6,717 nt of DNA from Nitrososphaeraceae archaeon (GTDB lineage: Archaea; Thermoproteota; Nitrososphaeria; Nitrososphaerales; Nitrososphaeraceae), in NCBI GenBank assembly GCA_021155845.1, contig JAJNBK010000123.1, positions 1-6,717 of the forward strand, given 5' to 3'. Of the stretch, positions 1-6,160 are shown piece after piece. Position 1 is the first letter of the stretch; each line of letters begins with the position of its first letter. The notes under the pieces were generated by a model. The model saw nothing but the letters and a program-made list of their open reading frames with translations, was not told the DNA's origin and did not search any database. Made by a program: the position numbers and the translations under genes.

Positions 1-268
1 TAAAGGTTGCATATCTTTCTGCTTCGATAGGATCAACATTTACTACATATCTTATATCTGCACCTGCACAAAATGATCTTTCCCCTGTTCCTGTAATTAT
101 GATAACCTTTATGCCATCATCCATACTAACAATATCTATTGCTTGGGATAATTCTGTCATAATCTCCTTGTTCAGAGCATTAAGGACTTCAGGTCTATTG
201 ATTTTTATAATAGCAATATCTATGTTGGTTTGCAAATCAAGCACTATGTGTTTCATTACAACAGACAT
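1..268 (-). CDS. Enoyl-CoA hydratase/isomerase (crotonase) family protein, N-terminal part
   Basis: Partial gene running leftward off the window: 89 codons of a family that is usually about 250-260 residues. The crotonase signature is clear. KINRPEVLNALN lies at residues 22-33, then a hydrophobic strand (VIIITGTG, 55-62), then FCAGADI at 66-72, which holds the first oxyanion-hole backbone amide and part of the CoA-binding loop. The second oxyanion Gly and the catalytic Glu residues lie in the missing part, so hydratase and isomerase/other crotonase activities cannot be told apart. In ammonia-oxidising archaea a member of this family serves as 3-hydroxypropionyl-CoA dehydratase/crotonyl-CoA hydratase in the 3-hydroxypropionate/4-hydroxybutyrate carbon-fixation cycle, but several paralogues exist and this assignment is only possible. 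Two in-frame ATGs are available, at 268 and 256. I chose 268 because a TATA-like element lies at the right distance for a nearly leaderless transcript; 256 is equally compatible with the family N-terminus. No Shine-Dalgarno sequence is visible. Confidence 0.9.
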   Translation of the reverse strand, partial: MSVVMKHIVLDLQTNIDIAIIKINRPEVLNALNKEIMTELSQAIDIVSMDDGIKVIIITGTGERSFCAGADIRYVVNVDPIEAERYATF

Positions 269-286
269 GCAAAAAGATAGGGTAGG

Positions 287-299
287 ACTTAATTTAAGT
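287..299 (-). promoter_or_regulatory. Candidate TATA box of the crotonase-family gene
   Basis: On the minus strand this reads ACTTAAATTAAGT-like sequence centred about 25 bases upstream of the ATG at 268. That is the spacing expected for an archaeal TATA box driving a leaderless or very short-leader mRNA. It was identified by eye from AT content and position only. Confidence 0.4.
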
Positions 300-657
300 A
301 TCTATCAGAAAGGATATACAAAGACAATAGTGTTAGCCGAACATTCAGGATGAATTAGTGAGATTACTGACACAACAGCAGACGCAGTTTCTTAAATAAC
401 GAGCAAAACTACATCGCTGTGGAAATGAAAATACTTCTAATGTCTGACTGTGCAATAGCGCAACACGTTGTAAACAAATTCCACCTAGAAAGACACATCA
501 AATAACTTCAGAAAAAATATATCTTCATTCTTAGTTAGTTACTAAACCTGCTTCAAATAACTTTATTCAGTGTAAAAAAGCTTCCATAATATTCTTTACT
601 ATCACTTATGACTAATCCTGTTAAGACTTAACATGCAGCAAGTTTATATCTTAAATG

Positions 658-812
658 TCAGAGCATTAGAGAGATGAACAAGTCAGATTGTTTTTTCTTA
701 AATTTCTTGTTATCGTTAACATCTTTCCAGTAATCATCATAGTAGTAAGGCCACGACTTCTTTGTTGGCAATAGGGCTTGCCACACTTGACATATTCTTT
801 TCTTACTATCAT
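658..812 (-). pseudogene. Frameshifted relic of a small 'CGKPxC...GPYYY' protein (DUF6788-like)
   Basis: From ATG at 812 the minus strand encodes MIVRKEYVKCGKPYCQQRSRG. The same-strand frame one base away then continues as PYYYDDYWKDVNDNKKFKKK and on to a TGA at 658-660. The joined product matches the pattern of a small archaeal/bacterial protein family I know as DUF6788, of the form 'YVKCGKPxCxC....HGPYYYxYYWKDGKxKKKYIGK'. Homology changes frame at about 749-752, within CGTGGCCTTAC, and is restored by adding one base in the Gly codon before Pro-Tyr, so a single-base deletion is the simplest explanation. Without it, frame 0 gives only a 48-codon product ending at 666. The frame is open upstream to a stop near 869 and reads SISEN just before the ATG, also typical of the family. 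The C-terminus after KKK has diverged and lacks the usual YIGK-like end. Function of the family is unknown to me. A sequencing error is the main alternative. Confidence 0.6.
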
Positions 813-919
813 ATTTTCAGAAATTGATTTAGATTTTATCTTATATAGGATGACTCTGCTGCTTTAAATTTAATTATGAATTCTTAAATTCTTAATTGTT
901 GTGTTAGCTTCTTTCAAGA

Positions 920-936
920 CCTTCCAAAATGGAAGG
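920..936. repeat. Small perfect hairpin (6-bp stem, 5-base loop)
   Basis: CCTTCC-aaaat-GGAAGG forms a perfect 6-bp stem. It lies inside the possible relic frame on the minus strand and has no adjacent T-run in either direction, so a terminator role is not supported. It may be a chance structure. Confidence 0.35.
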
Positions 937-1232
937 CATAAACAAAACATCAGACAGATCCCATTCAAGCATAGATTTCTGACCCAAACGAAGTGACTAG
1001 GAAATATCTGAAAAATCTATGTTCTTATGGGGCTTGTCTGCTGCTGTTGATGATGATTATTTGTTTTTGTCAAAAGTTTTAGTATTGATAATCCAAAAAA
1101 GTATAGTTGTATACATTTTGAAAACTACTACTAGAATGATTATCTTATTCTAAATTAATTCTCCTGCTTGATTCTACTATCATTCTGTTAATAGATTTTC
1201 GAATAGAGAACCTATCTGCTGTTTACTTCGAG

Positions 1233-1242
1233 TTTATATAAG
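1233..1242 (+). promoter_or_regulatory. Candidate TATA box of the secreted PKD-repeat protein gene
   Basis: TTTATATAAG is the best TATA-box match upstream of the gene at 1317. Transcription would start near 1264, leaving a leader of about 50 bases. A second, weaker candidate (TTTTAAGTA around 1281-1289) is placed so that a nearly leaderless transcript would start close to the TTG codon. Confidence 0.4.
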
Positions 1243-1316
1243 AAAATATTTTTACTTTAAAATTATAACAAAAAGATATGTTTTAAGTAATTACATTAAA
1301 CTATGGTAGTTTATCA

Positions 1317-3254
1317 TTGTATACTTTACTAAACATATTGACTATAATTTCTCTTATTTGTACGGCTGCTACTACTTTTATTATCATTTTCCCTCTGTAT
1401 GCTCAAGAAGAAATATTAGTATCTCCTCAAAGTATTGGAGTAAAGATCACATCTCATGCCACAGGTCAAAAGGTCTCTGTTATTAATAATAGCAGTAACA
1501 ACAACAACTTAACAATCTCAGGTACCTCTACAGATGATGCTCTTACTGATTGCCAGGTTTCGGTTATTGTAAATAATGTAAAGCCATACCAACCAACTGT
1601 AGCAAATAGTTCTGGTGAGAAAGATGATTATTCAAGATGGAATTTCTTGCTTAACTCTAGCTATGCTTTCATTAATGAAGGCCCAAACAACAAAATAACT
1701 GCCAAAATACTATGTCCTCCTAATTTAACAAAATGGTATAGTGTTAATGTAACTGGAGTAGCACCACCACCACCACCACCATCATCATCGGATGGTTTTA
1801 CTGCTCCTTTACAACAATTAGTACAAGATTCTTCTGCAAATATAACTAGCACTACTGCTGGTAACACTTTATTCAATGTTAGTATGTTGAATATTACCTC
1901 TCCTGCTTCAGGCCAGGAATTACCAATCGGTGATACAATTACAATATTTGGAACATCAATGGATGACTTTTATAAAAACTGTATAGTATATGCCAAGAAG
2001 AATAATCTTCCTTTTAAGACGGTGTCTGCAGCAGGATTAACAGGAGCAGCAGGTGATTATTCTGCTTGGAACTTTACTAATACAGATGATAATGCTTTGG
2101 TCACTCCAGGAGATACCAACAATCTGACTGCTAAGATAACTTGTAGTAATTATTCCAAATCCTCCTCTTCTATCAGTAATAATAGCGCTAATATTGCAAC
2201 AGCGTATGCTAATGTAAAAGTGATAGGCATTAATCAACCACCAATTGCAGTAGCTCAAATGGATAATGAAGAGAAAGAAGTAAATGAAGGTGAAGAAGTT
2301 ATTTTAAGCGGAGAGGATAGCAATGATCCAAATGGAGATTCATTAACCTATGCATGGAAACAAACAAGTGATCTTCTAGATGATATAGATATTATAAATC
2401 CTAATCAAGAAGTATCCATCTTTAAAGTACCAGATGATCTTTCTAAAGATACAACATTTACTTTTGAGCTTACTGTACGAGATAGTTACGGTGATACAAG
2501 TACTGACACCATAAGTATAGATGCTATAGGTAACTCCAAACCAGTAGCTGATGTTGGAGAAGATATAGAAGCAGTAAGAGGAGAGCAAGTTGTTTTGGAT
2601 GGTACAGACAGTTATGATCCTGACCCAACTGGTAAAATTATATCGTATGTTTGGGAGGCAAGCGGTGGTAGTGGAAATGATGATGACCATTATGACGACA
2701 TTTATTTACAAGATAATAATCAACCAATTGCAAAATTTGCCGTCCCATTTGTACAGGAAGACACAACATTTGAATTTACTCTGAAAGTAATAGATGATGA
2801 AGGTGCTGAAGATGATAGTAGTATGAAAGTAGAGGTTGAAGGTAATTCTAAACCAGTAGCCGATGCGGGCAGTAATAAAAAAGCATTAGATGGCGCAGGC
2901 AGTAATGATCCAGATCCTACTGGAGAAATTGTATCCTATAATTGGGAGCAGACAGATGGACTACCATCTGTTAATCTAAATGATGCTGATAAAGCTACAC
3001 CATGGTTTACTGTTCCTAATCTGGAAGAAGACACAACATTTGAATTTACACTAACTGTTACAGATAATGAAGGTGCAGAGGATGAGGATAAAGTAGAAGT
3101 TGAAATAGAAGCACCACCAAAGCCACAGGTTCCTGATGGAAGTGGTGAGATCGAGCCAATATCACAGTTACAACAACCAACAGTGCCATCACATAATATA
3201 TTACACAATGAACAAAAACTTCACAACATAGAGAAACAACACCCGTGGAAATGA
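1317..3254 (+). CDS. Secreted surface protein: signal peptide, two Cys-paired Ig-like domains, three PKD-type repeats
   Basis: Extracellular protein of 645 residues, probably a surface or matrix adhesin; substrate or partner unknown. Residues 1-29 form a Sec-type signal peptide, with likely cleavage after LYA at 27-29. Two tandem Ig-like domains (about 38-148 and 190-305) each have a Cys pair exactly 54 apart (C79/C133 and C222/C276), with a DYSxWNF motif 25 residues after the first Cys, suggesting one disulphide per domain. A PPPPPPSSS linker (150-158) separates them. Three PKD/K319L-like repeats follow (306-404, 406-509, 510-599), each with an Asp-Pro-rich loop, a Tyr-x-Trp strand and a DTTFxFxLxVxD end. 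The polar tail (600-645) has no membrane anchor or sorting motif that I recognise. About fourteen N-X-S/T sequons all fall in the N-terminal half, while the PKD half is acidic and has none. Start: TTG at 1317 is the only ATG/GTG/TTG codon in frame between the upstream stop at 1284 and the signal peptide; the first internal Met is residue 190. Repeat 3 lacks seven residues present in repeat 2. The gene is convergent with mcm and unrelated to it. Confidence 0.85.
   Translation: MYTLLNILTIISLICTAATTFIIIFPLYAQEEILVSPQSIGVKITSHATGQKVSVINNSSNNNNLTISGTSTDDALTDCQVSVIVNNVKPYQPTVANSSGEKDDYSRWNFLLNSSYAFINEGPNNKITAKILCPPNLTKWYSVNVTGVAPPPPPPSSSDGFTAPLQQLVQDSSANITSTTAGNTLFNVSMLNITSPASGQELPIGDTITIFGTSMDDFYKNCIVYAKKNNLPFKTVSAAGLTGAAGDYSAWNFTNTDDNALVTPGDTNNLTAKITCSNYSKSSSSISNNSANIATAYANVKVIGINQPPIAVAQMDNEEKEVNEGEEVILSGEDSNDPNGDSLTYAWKQTSDLLDDIDIINPNQEVSIFKVPDDLSKDTTFTFELTVRDSYGDTSTDTISIDAIGNSKPVADVGEDIEAVRGEQVVLDGTDSYDPDPTGKIISYVWEASGGSGNDDDHYDDIYLQDNNQPIAKFAVPFVQEDTTFEFTLKVIDDEGAEDDSSMKVEVEGNSKPVADAGSNKKALDGAGSNDPDPTGEIVSYNWEQTDGLPSVNLNDADKATPWFTVPNLEEDTTFEFTLTVTDNEGAEDEDKVEVEIEAPPKPQVPDGSGEIEPISQLQQPTVPSHNILHNEQKLHNIEKQHPWK
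2757..3049 (+). repeat. Near-identical DNA segments in PKD repeats 2 and 3
   Basis: The stretch encoding EDTTFEFT is identical for 23 bases at 2757-2779 and 3027-3049, 270 bases apart. The starts of the two repeats (encoding GNSKPVAD, near 2529 and 2841) and the DPDPTG loop are also nearly the same. PKD repeat 1 is more diverged. The pattern indicates a fairly recent internal duplication, and the copies could recombine to change repeat number. Confidence 0.7.
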
Positions 3255-3276
3255 ACTAATGCTATTTTATAATTCC

Positions 3277-3288
3277 TTTTTTGTTTTT
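3277..3288 (+). terminator. T-rich terminator after the secreted-protein gene
   Basis: TTTTTTGTTTTT lies 23 bases after the TGA stop at 3252-3254, with no stable stem before it. Oligo-T tracts of this kind terminate archaeal RNA polymerase without a hairpin. Confidence 0.55.
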
Positions 3289-3367
3289 AAACTGTTTCTG
3301 ACTATGGTATCTAAATAGTATCTAAAACATTGACTTTAGGTTGGCCATTTATCTGATGGCGTATGAC

Positions 3368-3394
3368 ACTAATAGTATAGGCACTATCATTAGT
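3368..3394. repeat. Hairpin between the convergent genes
   Basis: ACTAA TAGT / ACTA TTAGT arms form a 9-bp stem around an ATAGGC loop, with a 3-base bulge on the 3' side. It sits about 30 bases beyond the mcm stop codon, between two convergent genes. No strong T-run follows it in the mcm direction, so it may be an mRNA 3'-end structure for mcm or incidental. Confidence 0.35.
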
Positions 3395-3423
3395 AATTAG
3401 AAGTAAAATATTAGCTTTTTACA

Positions 3424-5493
3424 TTATGCTTTGGCATAAAAGCCAGACTTTCTTTCATATATTTGTCCGTTTTGCATTGCCTTTTTGATGAAAGCTTTGG
3501 CCTCATCATCTGTAAACTTGCCTGATTTCATCAGTTCGTTAATGAAATTCTTCTCTTCGACATCATTTTTGTCTTGTCCAGAAAGTGCATTAAAAACTTC
3601 CATAAACATTTTCAATTTAGAAACTTCGCTATGGGGTTTACCATGAAGAACACCGAGATCTACTTTGCCCGTATTGACATCTACTCCTGCAGTTTCTAGC
3701 ATTCTCTGTACTAGGTATATCGCACGTTCTGCGTCTTCTGCCTCTACTTTGTCTTTTAATAACAATCTGGCGCGTGCTGTGGACAACCTTACTAGACCTT
3801 CAAGCTGTCTAGGAGTAACAGTAATCATTCCTTCCGAGTCAACATTTCTCATTTTCATATAGTAATTTCTAATGATGTCAATTGCTTCAGTGGTCAATTT
3901 TGGTTCAATTTGCTTGGAAAATGCAAGGTATTTACTAAAGAGATCAATATAGATAGCAGGACGCGCAGCATGTTCTGAATCTCTATGTATTTCTAGAATA
4001 TGACTTGCGACACGATTATCTTTCTCTATTTCTGGCGTATCTCTTATAACATATATGAGATCGAATCTAGTCAAAAGTGGAATTGGCAGACTGACATTTT
4101 CTGTAATATTCTTGTATGGATCATATTTACCATACATAGGATTTGCTGCTGATAAAATGGACGTTCGAGCATTCAAAGTAGCAACTATGCCCCCTTTTGC
4201 AACAGAACAAGTTTGCTGTTCCATTACTTCATGCAATGCGGAGCGATCTTCTGGTTTTATCTTATCGAATTCATCGATGCATACCAATCCTTGATCACCC
4301 AACACCACAGCACCAGCTTCCAGCATCATGATTCCTATCTTGTCACGAATTACTGCTGCAGTCAAACCCGCTGCTGTTGAACCTCTTCCAGAAGTATAAA
4401 GCCCCCTGGGTGCAATTTTGGCAGCGAACTTTAACATTTCTGATTTGGCTGTACCAGGGTCACCAACCAAGAGTACATTGATATCTCCCCTTCTAGTTGA
4501 GCCATCTTCTAGCTTTTTTGTTACCGAGCCTACAATCAACAGGAGAATTGCCTCTTTGATCACTTCATGCCCGTAGACATGCGGAGCGAAAGAGGCAATT
4601 AGCTTGTCATAGGCATCTGGTTTACTTCCAATCGATACGATCTGCCTTTCGTCTTCAGTGCTGATTGCTATTCTTTCCACAGTACGCGTATCCTTACTGC
4701 CGGCTCGTCCGCCAAGGTATTCAATATTATTTCCTTCCATTCGTAATCTAAAAAGACTTGTTTTCACCTGGGGAGAAATCTGCTCTTGTTCTATTCTTAT
4801 TATCCCAGTCAACATAATTCTGTCGCCAGGGCGGCATTGATCCACAAGGTCACCCATTACAGTGACTTCAACATAGTGTGGAAGTTGGCCCGCTGGCAGA
4901 TCCTCTGGCAATTCCTGAAGTCTGACCATTTGAAAGTCGGTGAAAATGCTATTCTCTGGAGCCATTTCAAGCTCTTTTTCTGAGCAATTTATGCATTTCA
5001 AAGGTTTCTTCAGTAATAACCCTTTTAACTGCGCTTCATTAATGATATTGCAGTTAAGACAACGATATCCAATTTTCTTGGCAAGCGGTTTAACTTCAGA
5101 AGATCTGACTACCATTCCCGAAACACCAATCAATTTGTCAATTACATCAGCATTAATATCACGCAATCCTTTTTGTACAGTATAGTTTCCTATTCTGACT
5201 TTGATCTTATCTCTGATTTCCTGTGCATAATCTGGATGAATTTCACTTAAAATAGACAATATTGCCTCATTGAATGCTTCAAGCATATCATCTGGATTGT
5301 GTGTAATTTGTTTAGCAAGACCAGGATTGAATGTATCAAAGTCGATATAATCTACTACCAGTGAAATAAAATTAGAGGCCATCATATGATTGATTCTATC
5401 AAAATACTTGAAGTTTCCTTCTCTATCCTTAAAAGCTCGTAAAAAGTGCTCCAAATCATTTGCTAATGCAGCTGCAGTCTGTTGTTCAGTCAA
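3424..5493 (-). CDS. mcm: Replicative DNA helicase MCM
   Basis: ATP-driven 3'-5' hexameric helicase that unwinds DNA at the replication fork with GINS and a Cdc45/RecJ-like partner. The 689 residues are a normal archaeal length. The N-terminal domain carries a C4 zinc site (C145, C148, C167, C170) and an OB fold with the DNA-binding hairpin around 235-250. The AAA+ core has Walker A GDPGTAKS (344-351), Walker B CIDEFD (405-410), a presensor-1 hairpin around K433, sensor-1 Asn (N451 in SAANP), the arginine finger R476 in LTRFDL, and sensor-2 R562 in TPRQLE. The C-terminal winged helix spans about 620-689. All key residues are present and no intein interrupts the usual sites. The start is TTG at 5493: the in-frame stop at 5500-5502 excludes longer forms, and the next Met (37) would delete conserved N-terminal sequence. 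The start overlaps the end of the GINS gene by 8 bases, so translation is probably coupled. A weak purine-rich stretch (GGAAAGGG) lies somewhat too far upstream to be a good ribosome site. Confidence 0.98.
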   Translation of the reverse strand: MTEQQTAAALANDLEHFLRAFKDREGNFKYFDRINHMMASNFISLVVDYIDFDTFNPGLAKQITHNPDDMLEAFNEAILSILSEIHPDYAQEIRDKIKVRIGNYTVQKGLRDINADVIDKLIGVSGMVVRSSEVKPLAKKIGYRCLNCNIINEAQLKGLLLKKPLKCINCSEKELEMAPENSIFTDFQMVRLQELPEDLPAGQLPHYVEVTVMGDLVDQCRPGDRIMLTGIIRIEQEQISPQVKTSLFRLRMEGNNIEYLGGRAGSKDTRTVERIAISTEDERQIVSIGSKPDAYDKLIASFAPHVYGHEVIKEAILLLIVGSVTKKLEDGSTRRGDINVLLVGDPGTAKSEMLKFAAKIAPRGLYTSGRGSTAAGLTAAVIRDKIGIMMLEAGAVVLGDQGLVCIDEFDKIKPEDRSALHEVMEQQTCSVAKGGIVATLNARTSILSAANPMYGKYDPYKNITENVSLPIPLLTRFDLIYVIRDTPEIEKDNRVASHILEIHRDSEHAARPAIYIDLFSKYLAFSKQIEPKLTTEAIDIIRNYYMKMRNVDSEGMITVTPRQLEGLVRLSTARARLLLKDKVEAEDAERAIYLVQRMLETAGVDVNTGKVDLGVLHGKPHSEVSKLKMFMEVFNALSGQDKNDVEEKNFINELMKSGKFTDDEAKAFIKKAMQNGQIYERKSGFYAKA

Positions 5494-6025
5494 ATTTTTT
5501 TAACGCCCTTTCCTTGAACTCTGAAGCAGAATTGTGAACTAGAATATAAAGTTCTTTTTCTTCAACTGACAATTTTCTTTCTAATTCCGGCGAAAGAGGT
5601 GATGCAGCGGCTAATTTTACAATCTTTTCAAGACGCGAAGCCAAGAATGAATTCAACGAAACTATAATATTTTCCCTTTCTCTTTCCCTTAATCCTTCAA
5701 GGTAATCATTAATTCTAATGTAAAAATCGGGATCTAATCCAGACAAATCATGGGGTTTTGCTATCCTCTCACGGTTCAAAGCTCTTGAGAGATAGGCTGA
5801 AATATCGCTGTCTTGGATTTCAATATTGCCTTGTTCAACCAAAATTTTTGCGACCCAACGACGAATTGAAGAAATCTCACCTTCCTTTGCATCAATTGTA
5901 ACTCCATCTACCGATACCTTTACGTCATGCTTATACGTTACGCGAACATCCTCCATAAGATATTCTATATGATAAGCACCCTGGATGATTTCTATCTTGC
6001 CCTGCAAAGAAGAAGTGGCATTCAT
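5486..6025 (-). CDS. GINS replication complex subunit, Gins23-like
   Basis: Subunit of the GINS complex, which bridges MCM and the Cdc45/RecJ-like partner at the archaeal fork. The 179 residues read as a small beta-rich N-terminal (B-type) domain ending in RRWVAKILVEQG (55-66). A helical A-type domain follows, with LDPDFY (97-102), RLEKIVKLAA (131-140) and LSVEEKELY (152-160). A B-then-A order is the arrangement of Gins23 (Psf2/Psf3 type); Gins51 (Sld5/Psf1 type) has A then B. Established knowledge supports this: in Sulfolobus the gins23 gene sits directly upstream of mcm and its product binds MCM. Sequence divergence is high, so Gins51 cannot be fully excluded. The gene is first in an operon with mcm and ends TTTGACTGA, overlapping the mcm TTG start by 8 bases. 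The start at 6025 is the ATG closest to the TATA-like elements in the divergent promoter region. Confidence 0.85.
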   Translation of the reverse strand: MNATSSLQGKIEIIQGAYHIEYLMEDVRVTYKHDVKVSVDGVTIDAKEGEISSIRRWVAKILVEQGNIEIQDSDISAYLSRALNRERIAKPHDLSGLDPDFYIRINDYLEGLRERERENIIVSLNSFLASRLEKIVKLAAASPLSPELERKLSVEEKELYILVHNSASEFKERALKKFD

Positions 6026-6040
6026 CGTAGATATATCAAG

Positions 6041-6064
6041 TATATATGTTCGGATTAGTTATAT
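6041..6064 (-). promoter_or_regulatory. Candidate promoter of the GINS-mcm operon
   Basis: Two TATA-like elements face the GINS gene on the minus strand: ATATATA at 6041-6047 and ATATAAC at 6058-6064. The outer one would give a leader of about 10 bases before the ATG at 6025; the inner one is rather close to the start codon. Either is plausible, and the choice rests on spacing alone. Confidence 0.4.
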
Positions 6065-6110
6065 CTTTTGTAAGGGTAGTTTTTATTAAGCTCTAAGCTA
6101 AATGAGAAAT

Positions 6111-6128
6111 TTTAGTTAAGTTATTAAT
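6111..6128 (+). promoter_or_regulatory. Candidate promoter of the RFC small subunit gene
   Basis: An AT-rich element (TTTAGTTAAGTTATTAAT) is centred roughly 40 bases before the ATG at 6161. It would place the transcription start about 10-20 bases before the coding region. It shares the 135-bp divergent intergenic region with the GINS-mcm promoter, which could allow co-regulation of the replication genes. Confidence 0.35.
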
Positions 6129-6160
6129 GCTGTAAAGGCCACCGAGTTAATCAAGGACAT

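Larger units (their letters stand above)
269..1316. other. 1-kb AT-rich region without an intact gene; holds gene relics
   Basis: No intact gene longer than about 50 codons is convincing here on either strand, and no tRNA, rRNA or CRISPR pattern is visible. The recognisable content is a frameshifted small-protein relic at 658-812 (minus), annotated separately. A second possible relic at 904-1059 (minus) is a 50-codon frame with one internal TAG (997-999), whose downstream part reads MLEWDLSDVLF and ends at 904. A hairpin lies at 920-936 and a TATA-like element precedes the secreted-protein gene. Short open frames at 425-505 (plus, 26 codons, begins MKILLMSD) and 1019-1153 (plus, 44 codons, hydrophobic) have no supporting signals. 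The whole stretch looks like decaying accessory DNA between two real genes. Confidence 0.6.

Noticed and set aside
99..353. 84-codon open frame on the plus strand
   Set aside because: Most of it lies antisense to the crotonase-family gene at 1-268, which has clear family motifs; the frame is a shadow.
425..505. 26-codon frame on the plus strand beginning MKILLMSDCAIAQ
   Set aside because: The start looks protein-like, but it ends after 26 codons, no continuation in another frame is convincing, and there is no ribosome site.
1046..1059. TGATGATGA resembling a C box of a C/D guide RNA
   Set aside because: No properly spaced D box (CTGA) follows on the same strand, and no terminal stem can be drawn.
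1132..1152. TAGAAT...ATTCTA inverted repeat upstream of the surface-protein gene
   Set aside because: A 6-bp AT-rich stem with a 9-base loop, and similar ATTCTA/ATTCTG words nearby, are expected by chance at this composition.
1019..1153. 44-codon hydrophobic frame on the plus strand (MFLWGLSAAV...), possible small membrane protein
   Set aside because: No ribosome site or well-placed TATA box, it is antisense to the second relic candidate, and hydrophobic codons are expected by chance in AT-rich DNA.
1661..1876. Minus-strand frame with a Gly run opposite the Pro linker
   Set aside because: It is the reverse-strand shadow of the CCA-repeat coding for the Pro linker of the secreted protein.
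4055..4294. Plus-strand open frames inside mcm
   Set aside because: They are antisense to the conserved AAA+ core of MCM and show no family features.
4438..4465. Possible intein insertion at the MCM Walker A site
   Set aside because: GDPGTAKS is uninterrupted and the protein is of normal length; the RFC Walker A is also uninterrupted.
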